DNA of 5,065 nucleotides from an uncultured Megasphaera sp. (GCF_958350005.1 NZ_CATWFF010000142.1:1-5065), one strand, 5' to 3'; counted from the first letter of the stretch, positions 1-5,065 are shown. Notes: generated from the sequence alone by a model not told the origin. Program-made: numbers and translations.

Positions 1-32
1 ACCTATGACAATGGTTCACGTACACTGCCGGT

Positions 33-1364
33 TTATCCCCGGCTATGCTGGGACAGGCTTTCCAGATTCTGCTGCTTACTTTCCATGCCCAGGCCCATGA
101 CAACTGCCGATACGGCAATAAAGACGAAGGCAAACATGTAAAATACACTGCCAATGCTCATGCCGCCAGACAGCATCATACCTACCAGAACAGGCGCAGC
201 CATGCCGCCAAACCGGCCGACACCGGCAGCCCAGCCGCTTCCCAGCGCCCGGATAGACGTAGGATACAGTTCCGGCGTATACGTATACAATACACCCCAG
301 GCACCGAGATTAAAGAAGGACATGACAGCTCCCCAGCCCATAAGAGCTGCGGCTGTAGCTGCGTGGCCGAAGAAATAGCTGGCAATGCCGCTGCACAGTA
401 AAAAGACAGACAGCGTATATTTTCGTCCCATCCGGTCGACCAGCCAGGCAGCGCAGAAATATCCCGGCAGCTGTGCCAGCGTCATTACCAATACGTATTC
501 AAACGTTTTGACTACCGTAAATCCCTGCTTGAATACGAGAGACGGCAGCCACATGAAAATGCCGTAATAACTGAAGATAATGCCAAACCAGACGAGCCAC
601 AGCATGATCGTCCGCACGAGAAAGGGTTTGCGCCACAGCGTCAGTACCGATACAGGCTCTGCTTCCGGAACCGTATCCGGTTCGGTGTCAGCCGACTGGC
701 CAGACAGGCCCATCTGCGCTTCCAGACCGGAAACGATACGGTTTGCTTCCTCTGTCTTCCCTTTAGAAAGCAAATACCGCACCGATTCCGGCATATGCAG
801 ACGAATGAGAAATACATATAATGCCGGAAGGGCGCCAATAGCGAACGCAAACCGCCAGCCATATACAGGAATGAGCAAATAGGCAATGCAGGCCGCAGCA
901 ATCCAGCCCAGAGCCCAGAAGCTTTCCAGCAGGACAATAAACCGTCCCCGCACCTTAGCCGGCGCATATTCTGTTACCAGCGTAACGGCAACGGGAAGTT
1001 CCCCGCCCAGGCCAAAGCCTACTAAAAATCGAAATACCAGAAGGGATGTGTAGTCCCAGGCAAGGGCACAGAGCCCGGTTGCCACACTGTACAGCAATAC
1101 AGTAACGGTAAATATCCGTTTCCGCCCCCAGTAATCAGCCAGGGTTCCTGATACGACAGCACCCAGGGCCATGCCAATAAGTCCCATGCTGCCAATAAGA
1201 CCCATCTGTCCCGGTGCCAGCTGCCATTCTTTGGCCAGTACGGGAAGGATAAAGGCAATAAGCCCCGTATCCATAGAATCAAAGAGCCAGCCCAGTCCCG
1301 TTACACCTAACAGCTTGTAGTGGAACCGCCCAACTGGCAGAGCCTCTAAGCGACGTAAAATCAT
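33..1364 (-). CDS. niaP: MFS transporter, NiaP-like niacin importer
   Basis: This is a 443-residue major facilitator superfamily carrier of the metabolite:proton symporter group, predicted to sit in the cytoplasmic membrane and import nicotinate (possibly nicotinamide). About 12 hydrophobic segments are visible, split by a hydrophilic, acid-rich central loop near residues 197-247. Family marks are FDSMDTG at 28-34 in the first helix, the helix 2-3 loop motif GTLADYWGRKR (73-83), GFGLGGELP (117-125), PESVR (192-196), a second loop motif LVDRMGRK (308-315) and TPELYPTSIRALGSG (363-377). The acidic FDxxDTG signature is what I associate with NiaP. An ATG lies 24 bp further upstream (1388), but the one at 1364 has AGGAGG nine bases before it, so it is preferred. 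The gene follows niaR on the same strand, and an operator-like site lies in its leader; both support a niacin substrate. MFS membership is nearly certain; substrate is inferred from sequence style and neighbour. Aromatic-acid or sugar-acid carriers of the same group are the alternative. Confidence 0.85.
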   Translation of the reverse strand: MILRRLEALPVGRFHYKLLGVTGLGWLFDSMDTGLIAFILPVLAKEWQLAPGQMGLIGSMGLIGMALGAVVSGTLADYWGRKRIFTVTVLLYSVATGLCALAWDYTSLLVFRFLVGFGLGGELPVAVTLVTEYAPAKVRGRFIVLLESFWALGWIAAACIAYLLIPVYGWRFAFAIGALPALYVFLIRLHMPESVRYLLSKGKTEEANRIVSGLEAQMGLSGQSADTEPDTVPEAEPVSVLTLWRKPFLVRTIMLWLVWFGIIFSYYGIFMWLPSLVFKQGFTVVKTFEYVLVMTLAQLPGYFCAAWLVDRMGRKYTLSVFLLCSGIASYFFGHAATAAALMGWGAVMSFFNLGAWGVLYTYTPELYPTSIRALGSGWAAGVGRFGGMAAPVLVGMMLSGGMSIGSVFYMFAFVFIAVSAVVMGLGMESKQQNLESLSQHSRG

Positions 1365-1373
1365 ATATGCTCT

Positions 1374-1379
1374 CCTCCT
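1374..1379 (-). promoter_or_regulatory. Ribosome binding site of niaP
   Basis: A perfect AGGAGG is read on the minus strand, nine bases before the ATG at 1364. It fixes the start there. The in-frame ATG at 1388 would place this Shine-Dalgarno sequence inside the coding region and has no purine-rich stretch in front of it. Confidence 0.85.
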
Positions 1380-1382
1380 GTC

Positions 1383-1405
1383 ATACATGTGTCAAGACAC
1401 TAATA
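1383..1405 (-). promoter_or_regulatory. Candidate NiaR operator in the niaP leader
   Basis: The segment holds the perfect 12-bp inverted repeat GTGTC-TT-GACAC (1389-1400), followed on the minus strand by ATGTAT. From memory, the operator reported for NiaR in Streptococcus pneumoniae is centred on TGTMTWKACA with A/T-rich flanks. The core here, TGTCTTGACA, fits, and by hand alignment about 21 of 23 positions agree with that consensus. It lies roughly +10 to +32 relative to the predicted niaP start, a position where a bound repressor would block transcription. The sequence match is direct; the link to NiaR is inference strengthened by the adjacent niaR gene. Confidence 0.65.
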
Positions 1406-1420
1406 CGTAGTATGGTATTT

Positions 1421-1448
1421 ATTGTACACACTATGACAGAAAAAGCAA
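1421..1448 (-). promoter_or_regulatory. Promoter of niaP
   Basis: On the minus strand TTGCTT (1448-1443) and TACAAT (1426-1421) are separated by 16 bp, a good sigma-A-type pair. The expected start is near 1414, giving a leader of about 50 nt that contains the operator-like palindrome and the ribosome binding site. The -35 box begins only about ten bases after the niaR stop codon, so the promoter is tucked directly behind niaR. Confidence 0.6.
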
Positions 1449-1457
1449 GATTTTCTT

Positions 1458-1970
1458 TTACGTATATAAAACGCCTGCTTCTTTCAATGCTTCGGCAATG
1501 GCATCCATTTCTTCTTCGCTGGCCGCTTCGACCAGATGGGTATGTATGCCGCCGCTGATGCTGCTCAGCAAGTCATCTGGTGAATTTTCAATCTTGCAGA
1601 TAAACTGCTGCACATCGCGGCGTGAGTGAAGATTCAGCGTTCCTTCCAGATTCCCGTAAATTTCATGCTCAATGACAACGTTGCGCACAATGCCGCCATT
1701 ATCGACAATCGCTTCCAGTTCTGCCCGCATCTGTTCCATGCCATGACAGCAGACAAATACACGCTGTATGCCTGACGAAGCAGCCCCGGCCAGCTGATAT
1801 CCCCGCGGCGTGGATACAATAGGCTGACCCTGAGCCCGTAAAATAGCGATATCACCGACAATGACCTGCCGGCTCACGCCGCAGCGCTGCGAAAGCTCCG
1901 TACCCGTAATGGCTCCCTGGGCAGACTGCAGCATTGCAATAAGTTGATCTCTTCGTTCCATACTATCCAT
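1458..1970 (-). CDS. niaR: NiaR, niacin-responsive repressor (HTH + 3H domain)
   Basis: This is a 170-residue transcription factor of the NiaR (YrxA) family, which represses NAD precursor uptake and synthesis genes with nicotinate as co-repressor. Residues about 6-60 form an HTH_11-type winged helix; the recognition helix region is VSRQVIVGDIAILRAQG (32-48). Residues about 70-170 form the 3H domain, named for conserved histidines. H76, E84, H143 and H145 show the same spacing as the four metal ligands I recall from the Thermotoga maritima structure TM1602 (H79, E87, H146, H148), so metal binding should be intact. The reading frame stays open upstream to 2156, but the ATG at 1970 has AGGAGG nine bases before it, and the upstream extension would run through the promoter and terminator. 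A second in-frame ATG (residue 4) follows closely. The length matches the family. The gene precedes niaP with no visible terminator, so both may share a transcript. Confidence 0.9.
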   Translation of the reverse strand: MDSMERRDQLIAMLQSAQGAITGTELSQRCGVSRQVIVGDIAILRAQGQPIVSTPRGYQLAGAASSGIQRVFVCCHGMEQMRAELEAIVDNGGIVRNVVIEHEIYGNLEGTLNLHSRRDVQQFICKIENSPDDLLSSISGGIHTHLVEAASEEEMDAIAEALKEAGVLYT

Positions 1971-1979
1971 GAATCCATT

Positions 1980-1985
1980 CCTCCT
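1980..1985 (-). promoter_or_regulatory. Ribosome binding site of niaR
   Basis: AGGAGG on the minus strand lies nine bases before the ATG at 1970 and sets the start there. An ATG nearer to it (1978) is out of frame with niaR. Confidence 0.8.
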
Positions 1986-1992
1986 GTACCAT

Positions 1993-2021
1993 ATTATAGC
2001 TATAGTATACGCCATTTCGCA
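1993..2021 (-). promoter_or_regulatory. Tentative promoter of niaR
   Basis: A consensus -10 box TATAAT is read on the minus strand at 1998-1993, but the hexamer 17 bp upstream (TGCGAA) is a poor -35. The start would be near 1986, leaving a very short leader. A second -10 candidate, TATACT at 2009-2004, would give a more usual leader but also lacks a good -35. A 10-bp palindrome, TATAGCTATA (1995-2004), overlaps both -10 candidates. Activator-dependent or weak constitutive transcription, or partial read-through from lysA, are all possible. Confidence 0.4.
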
Positions 2022-2024
2022 TAT

Positions 2025-2065
2025 AAAAAATACCGTTAAAACACAGCCATGTTTTAACGGTATTT
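2025..2065 (-). terminator. Rho-independent terminator of lysA
   Basis: A perfect 16-bp inverted repeat (arms 2028-2043 and 2050-2065, six-base loop) includes the stem core TACCGTTAAAAC. On the minus strand the stem runs into a T tract (2030-2025) and further A/T bases, the order expected for a terminator acting on lysA, whose stop codon lies 38 bp upstream. On the plus strand only TTT follows and there is no plus-strand gene upstream, so it is read as a minus-strand element. Confidence 0.85.
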
Positions 2066-2097
2066 CTGCAGTTTCTGTATCTGCCAGCGATGGCTGT
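2043..2097 (-). repeat. Terminator-loop complement in the lysA 3' UTR
   Basis: The eight bases ACAGCCAT at 2043-2050, which form the terminator loop and its closing pair, recur as their exact reverse complement at 2090-2097, between the lysA stop codon and the hairpin. In RNA the upstream copy could pair with the loop as a pseudoknot. It also takes part in a small competing hairpin, GCCA-TCGC-TGGC, at 2094-2083 on the minus strand. Complementarity is seen directly; any function is inference. Confidence 0.4.
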
Positions 2098-2103
2098 ACA
2101 GTA

Positions 2104-3357
2104 TTATAAATCGCTGAAGTCAAGCGTTGCAAACAGATCATCCAGCGTTTCAGCACGGCGAATCTGTGTCACACTGCCGTCGCCATGAAGCAGCAGTTCT
2201 GCCGAACGAAGTTTGCCATTGTAGTTAAAGCCCATGGAATGGCCATGTGCACCGGTGTCGTGAATGACCAGAATGTCGCCGTCCTTGATTTCCGGCAGCG
2301 CCCGGTCGACAGCAAATTTATCACAGTTTTCGCACAGCGAGCCTGATACATCATAAATATGATCTTTCGGCGCATTTTCCTTGCCCATTACCGTAATGTG
2401 ATGATAAGCACCGTACATGCCCGGACGCATGAGGTTGGCCATGCAGGCATCGACGCCAATATATTCTTTCCAAATGTGTTTATGGTGAATAGCCGTCGTA
2501 ACGAGGTACCCATAAGGGCCAGTAATCGCACGGCCGCATTCAAAGGCCAGGCGTACCTTTTCTAGACCAGCCGGAACCATAATATCATCATAATAGTTGC
2601 GAATACCTTCGCTGAGGACGTCGTAGTCAATGAAGGACTGTTCCGGTTTATACGGAAGGCCAATACCGCCGCCAAAGTCGAGGAATTCAATGGAAATACC
2701 TACATTTTTCTGTACATCTACAGCCAGTTCGAACATCATCTTGGCCGTATTGATCAGGCCGTTGACATCCAGTTCGTTCGATACGACCATCGTATGCAGG
2801 CCGAAATGGTGCACGCCTTTTTCCTTCAGAATGCGGAAAGCTTCAAAAATCTGTTCCCGCGTCATGCCGTACTTCGCTTCTTCCGGCGTGCCGATAATAT
2901 CGTTGCCTTCCTTCATCAGCGGACCGGGATTGTACCGTGCGCAGATCCAGTCCGGCAGAGAACCGTGCGATTCCAGGTATTCGATCATGGAAATATCATC
3001 CAAGTTGATCAAGGCGCCTAATTCCATGGCTTTTTTATATTCCGCATAAGGCGTATCATTAGAGGAAAATACAATATCATGACCTGTAATGCCAACTTTT
3101 TCGCACAATGCCAGTTCAGCCATGGAGCTGCAGTCAGCGCCGACACCTTCAGCCTTCAAGAGCTTCATCAGATATGGATTCGGCGTCGCTTTAACAGCAA
3201 AGTATTCCTTAAAGTCCGGAACCCAGTCAAAGGCCTTGATTAATTTGCGGACATTGCTGACAATGGCTGCTTCATCATAACTATGAAAGGGCGTAGGGTA
3301 ACTGGCAATAATTTCACGAATTTGTTCTTCCGAAAACGGTACGGTCTTTACATTCAT
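2104..3357 (-). CDS. lysA: Diaminopimelate decarboxylase, divergent subfamily
   Basis: This is a 417-residue cytoplasmic PLP enzyme of the alanine racemase-like fold III group, predicted to convert meso-diaminopimelate to L-lysine and CO2, the last step of lysine synthesis. Visible marks: the PLP lysine K56 in YFAVKATPNP, the ring-stacking histidine H188 in FGLHTM, the phosphate-binding loop DFGGGIGLPY (227-236), ECGR (273-276), the substrate arginine R311 in MRPGMYGAYHH, and the catalytic Cys-Glu pair C342-E343 in SLCENCDKFAVDR. Length fits the family. Two positions differ from textbook LysA: ECGR replaces EPGR, and GAHGHSM (369-375) replaces the usual GAY..SM, putting a histidine where a PLP-phosphate tyrosine normally sits. 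I recall the same TGAH...NYNGKLRSAE pattern in other anaerobic Firmicutes. The ATG at 3357 is chosen because AGGAG lies nine bases upstream; a TTG at 3366 directly abuts that site and is unusable. The gene stands alone, divergent from a LysR-type regulator. A related amino acid decarboxylase activity cannot be ruled out. Confidence 0.88.
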   Translation of the reverse strand: MNVKTVPFSEEQIREIIASYPTPFHSYDEAAIVSNVRKLIKAFDWVPDFKEYFAVKATPNPYLMKLLKAEGVGADCSSMAELALCEKVGITGHDIVFSSNDTPYAEYKKAMELGALINLDDISMIEYLESHGSLPDWICARYNPGPLMKEGNDIIGTPEEAKYGMTREQIFEAFRILKEKGVHHFGLHTMVVSNELDVNGLINTAKMMFELAVDVQKNVGISIEFLDFGGGIGLPYKPEQSFIDYDVLSEGIRNYYDDIMVPAGLEKVRLAFECGRAITGPYGYLVTTAIHHKHIWKEYIGVDACMANLMRPGMYGAYHHITVMGKENAPKDHIYDVSGSLCENCDKFAVDRALPEIKDGDILVIHDTGAHGHSMGFNYNGKLRSAELLLHGDGSVTQIRRAETLDDLFATLDFSDL

Positions 3358-3366
3358 GCTATTCAA

Positions 3367-3371
3367 CTCCT
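3367..3371 (-). promoter_or_regulatory. Ribosome binding site of lysA
   Basis: AGGAG on the minus strand is nine bases before the ATG at 3357. The in-frame TTG at 3366 touches this site with no spacing, so ATG 3357 is the start. Confidence 0.75.
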
Positions 3372-3398
3372 GTACTGAAATACGCAGACGCGCATAAA

Positions 3399-3427
3399 AT
3401 TATACTGAAAGGGACTTTCATTTCATT
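3399..3427 (-). promoter_or_regulatory. Promoter of lysA
   Basis: On the minus strand a consensus TATAAT (3404-3399) is preceded 17 bp upstream by AATGAA (3427-3422), a weak -35. The start is expected near 3392, giving a leader of only about 35 nt, too short for a lysine riboswitch. The poor -35 and the overlap with the divergent regulator's promoter fit a promoter that needs an activator. Confidence 0.5.
3406..3420. repeat. Inverted repeat inside the lysA promoter spacer
   Basis: TGAAAG-GGA-CTTTCA is a perfect inverted repeat with six-base arms and a three-base centre. It sits exactly between the -35 and -10 boxes of the predicted lysA promoter. It could be a regulator binding site; no binding protein is recognised from the sequence, and short palindromes arise by chance. 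Confidence 0.4.
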
Positions 3428-3454
3428 GTCTCTGTATAGATTTTATTATATAAT
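3426..3454 (+). promoter_or_regulatory. Promoter of the LysR-type regulator gene
   Basis: TTGTCT (3426-3431) and TATAAT (3449-3454) are spaced by 17 bp, a strong sigma-A-type promoter on the plus strand. The start is expected near 3461, leaving a roughly 70-nt A/T-rich leader. Its -35 box overlaps the -35 of the leftward lysA promoter by two bases, so the two promoters are back to back. Confidence 0.65.
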
Positions 3455-3462
3455 GAACGCAG

Positions 3463-3481
3463 TAATCTGTAAAATAGATTA
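3463..3481. promoter_or_regulatory. Candidate LysR-type regulator binding site (T-N11-A)
   Basis: TAATCT and AGATTA form perfect six-base arms separated by seven bases, and the element contains the T-N11-A pattern (T3466, A3478) typical of LysR-family sites. It starts within a few bases of the regulator's predicted transcription start, the position expected for negative autoregulation. A partly similar sequence (TCTGTA.TAGATT style) begins at 3431, inside the shared promoter region. The repeat is seen; its use by the adjacent regulator is inferred. Confidence 0.45.
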
Positions 3482-3514
3482 TTTTAATTTTATTAATTTG
3501 TATTTTAAATTAAA

Positions 3515-3520
3515 GAAAGG
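3515..3520 (+). promoter_or_regulatory. Weak ribosome binding site of the LysR-type regulator
   Basis: GAAAGG lies ten bases before the ATG at 3531. It is a weaker match than the AGGAGG sites of the other genes here, suggesting modest translation of the regulator. It supports ATG 3531 over the upstream in-frame TTG at 3426, which falls inside the promoter. Confidence 0.55.
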
Positions 3521-3530
3521 CTGGTCTCCG

Positions 3531-4397
3531 ATGGATACGATAACGCTTCGCACCTTTATTACGTTGGGAGAAATAAAAAATTTCACCAAAACGGCTCAGC
3601 AGCTGTTTGTCGCCCAGTCGACAGTTACGAACCGCATTCGCGACCTGGAAACGGAACTGGGCGTATCCCTGTTTACGCGCAGCCGAAAGCAGGTAGAGCT
3701 GACGCCGGCAGGAATCACCTTTCTCAGCTATGCCCAGCGTTTTATGGCTCTGGAGACAGCAGCCCTTCAGGATCTCCATGCCAAACCGGCCTATGCACAG
3801 ACCGTTCATATCGGTACGACCAACACGATTTACGAATGTCATTTACAGAAAAAAATCCGCACCTATTTACAGAGCCGTCCTGCCGTATCGCTGAGTATCA
3901 CCATTAGTCATACAAATAATTTATTCCATCACCTGCAGGACGGTACACTGGACGCAATCTTCTCCTTCAGTCCCTTTCAGCGCGACGGCTTTCTCTGCCG
4001 TCCGTACCGCACAGATACGCTGGTCCTGGTCTGCCGGTCCGACAACACGGAATATGCCGACGGCATTCACAAGGAAGACCTGCAGAAAATCGACTACCTC
4101 TTTTGTAACTTCGCTCTCCAGGGCGTAGGGCTGTATATTCAGGACCTGTTCCCCCGGTATCACTGTTTCCCCATGGAAATAGACAACAGTACCAAACTCC
4201 CGCAGTACGTAGCTGACGGCATTGGCTACACCTTTTTGCCGTACAGCCTCATTGAAGACGACTTGCAGCAGGGAACACTGCGGGCCATACCGCTTCTCGA
4301 TTTTGCACCGCCCAAAGTAGACAGCTACTACATTACGCGCAGCCCCAGTACGATTCCGGCAGCACTGGAAGAGGCCCTGCAGCTCCAGCAGCCATAA
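3531..4397 (+). CDS. LysR-family transcriptional regulator
   Basis: This is a 288-residue LysR-type regulator. Residues 1-62 form the winged helix-turn-helix: TLRTFITLGEIKNFTKTAQQ, then the recognition segment FVAQSTVTNRIRDLETELG (26-44), then LFTRSRKQVELTPAG (47-61). A linker helix (about 62-90) leads into a periplasmic-binding-protein-like effector domain (about 91-288) starting at VHIGTTNTIYE. Such proteins usually act as tetramers that bind promoter DNA and respond to a small metabolite. The start is the first ATG that aligns with the usual LysR N-terminus; the 35-codon upstream extension from a TTG would cover the promoter and a low-complexity A/T leader. It is divergent from lysA and convergent with an AEC-type transporter gene, so lysA, its own gene or the transporter are the natural targets. 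The effector is unknown. By eye it does not look like the enterobacterial LysR protein; it resembles Firmicute LysR-family members of the CysL/YwfK style. Confidence 0.9.
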   Translation: MDTITLRTFITLGEIKNFTKTAQQLFVAQSTVTNRIRDLETELGVSLFTRSRKQVELTPAGITFLSYAQRFMALETAALQDLHAKPAYAQTVHIGTTNTIYECHLQKKIRTYLQSRPAVSLSITISHTNNLFHHLQDGTLDAIFSFSPFQRDGFLCRPYRTDTLVLVCRSDNTEYADGIHKEDLQKIDYLFCNFALQGVGLYIQDLFPRYHCFPMEIDNSTKLPQYVADGIGYTFLPYSLIEDDLQQGTLRAIPLLDFAPPKVDSYYITRSPSTIPAALEEALQLQQP

Positions 4398-4406
4398 GAC
4401 AGCAAA

Positions 4407-4455
4407 AAACACGGCCCTGTCTCTGCCATCATGCGGCAAAGACAGGGCCGTGTTT
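4407..4455. terminator. Hairpin terminator shared by two convergent genes
   Basis: A 15-bp perfect stem (arms 4407-4421 and 4441-4455), GC-rich at its centre with CACGGCCCTGTC, sits between the regulator stop (4397) and the transporter stop (4477). The 19-base loop can fold further into TGCC/GGCA. On the minus strand the stem ends in six T residues, a classical terminator for the transporter gene. On the plus strand only three T residues end the stem before GCTGC, so termination of the regulator transcript may be weaker. Confidence 0.8.
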
Positions 4456-4476
4456 GCTGCAGTTGTTCTTATCTAC

Positions 4477-5065
4477 TCAGCGCAGGATAATAATCAGCGT
4501 CGACATGACGACAATAGAAATCAGAATATACAGGGAACTGATACAGGCAGCTACTTCAATACGCCCTTTGAGTTTGGCTGTATAATAGCAGGCCATGCCG
4601 GCTATAGGCGCAAAGGTAAGGATCACGAGAACGCGCTTGACATCCATGGAATAGTCGAGGAAAAAGTAAACTGCCGCAGCCAGAACCGCACTGCCTGCCA
4701 GGCGGACACCGATATTTTTCACGATCATCTGCAAATATTCCTTTTGCAGCGTAATTCCCAGGGCAACGCCAATCATGAGCATAGACAGAAACGTGTTGGC
4801 TGAAGCCGGAATGGTCGCCCACTGAATCACTGCATCAGGCAGTTTGACAGCACACAGGGCCAGAATAATCATGCCCATATAGGACAAAACCGGAGCCGAC
4901 GAGAGAATAGACCGGGCCAGCAGAACGGGAATTCGTTCGCCTTTCTGCCCCTGAACGGCGCAGGCCAGCCCATATGCCATGCCCAGACACATAATAGAGT
5001 TGCCTGCATCAAAAATACAGACAATAAGAACGGCAGCACTGTCGAAGAAGTACGATACGAAAGGC
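4477..5065 (-). CDS. AEC-family transporter, C-terminal part (partial)
   Basis: The reading frame is open to the right edge of the window, so this is the C-terminal 195 residues of a longer protein; the ATG at 4992 is internal. The visible part begins PFVSYFFDSAAVLIVCIFDA and continues with GNSIMCLGMAYGLA, resembling the conserved mid-protein region of the auxin efflux carrier (AEC) family. About six hydrophobic segments are visible (roughly visible residues 9-36, 56-74, 87-106, 117-137, 144-161 and 170-194), consistent with the C-terminal half of a 10-helix carrier. AEC proteins in bacteria move carboxylates or amino acids across the cytoplasmic membrane, and many are of unknown substrate. 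The gene converges on the LysR-type regulator gene, with a terminator 21 bp beyond its stop. Its promoter and start are outside the window, so co-regulation with the regulator cannot be judged here. Confidence 0.8.
   Translation of the reverse strand, partial: PFVSYFFDSAAVLIVCIFDAGNSIMCLGMAYGLACAVQGQKGERIPVLLARSILSSAPVLSYMGMIILALCAVKLPDAVIQWATIPASANTFLSMLMIGVALGITLQKEYLQMIVKNIGVRLAGSAVLAAAVYFFLDYSMDVKRVLVILTFAPIAGMACYYTAKLKGRIEVAACISSLYILISIVVMSTLIIILR

Noticed and set aside
1..32. Any feature downstream of niaP
   Set aside because: Only 32 bases are available after the niaP stop; no hairpin or gene start is visible, so a terminator, if present, lies outside the window.
45..401. 118-codon plus-strand open frame over the end of niaP
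   Set aside because: It is antisense to a well-conserved MFS protein, and its translation is low in hydrophobic cores and rich in His, Gln, Pro and Arg, as expected from a shadow frame.
1971..2156. 62-codon N-terminal extension of niaR
   Set aside because: It would cross the lysA terminator and the lysA stop codon, and it has no family similarity; the AGGAGG before 1970 defines the true start.
3358..3392. Lysine riboswitch (L-box) before lysA
   Set aside because: The predicted leader is only about 35 nt, whereas the L-box needs well over 150 nt; no matching conserved helices are seen.
3483..3514. TTTAATTT / AAATTAAA inverted repeat with a 16-base loop in the regulator leader
   Set aside because: The whole leader is extremely A/T-rich, so eight-base arms of only A and T are likely by chance; the hairpin would be weak.
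3426..3530. 35-codon N-terminal extension of the LysR-type regulator from a TTG
   Set aside because: The TTG is part of the predicted -35 box and the extension is low-complexity A/T-rich sequence; LysR-family proteins normally begin a few residues before the helix-turn-helix.
3921..4439. 172-codon minus-strand open frame across the LysR-type gene
   Set aside because: It lies fully antisense to a clear LysR-family gene, spans the terminator, has no ribosome binding site and no recognisable protein family features.
4450..4803. 117-codon plus-strand open frame over the AEC transporter gene
   Set aside because: It is antisense to a clear membrane protein, begins in the terminator hairpin and has no ribosome binding site.

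Overview
The window looks like a chromosomal housekeeping segment from a Firmicute of mid-range GC content. Four complete genes or gene ends have strong AGGAGG-type ribosome binding sites, A/T-rich sigma-A-like promoters, and protein families typical of that phylum (NiaR/3H repressor, NiaP-like MFS carrier). The variant diaminopimelate decarboxylase and the overall codon style suggest a Negativicutes bacterium such as Megasphaera or a relative. That placement is inference from pattern recognition only, because no search was run.

Left part (33-1970, minus strand): a niacin salvage unit. niaR encodes a nicotinate-responsive repressor with an HTH domain and a 3H metal-binding domain. It is followed 93 bp later by a 12-helix MFS carrier of the NiaP type. 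No terminator is visible between them. The gap holds a promoter and, just downstream of its expected start, a 23-bp operator-like sequence centred on TGTCTTGACA, close to the NiaR operator as I remember it from streptococci. The simplest reading is that NiaR shuts off niacin import when nicotinate is plentiful.

Middle (2028-3357, minus strand): lysA, a diaminopimelate decarboxylase of a divergent subfamily, ending in a very regular 16-bp hairpin terminator. The terminator's loop is complementary to a segment of the lysA 3' UTR. lysA is divergent from a LysR-type regulator gene (3531-4397, plus strand). The intergenic region holds back-to-back promoters whose -35 regions overlap, an inverted repeat between the lysA -10 and -35 boxes, and a T-N11-A type inverted repeat just downstream of the regulator's predicted start. 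No lysine riboswitch fits in the short lysA leader.

Right part (4407-5065): a shared hairpin terminator separates the regulator gene from a convergent, incomplete AEC-family (auxin efflux carrier) transporter gene. Its 5' part lies beyond the right edge. No stretch over 300 bp lacks a gene. I found no mobile element, tRNA/rRNA, CRISPR array or clearly new system; the most interesting material is regulatory.
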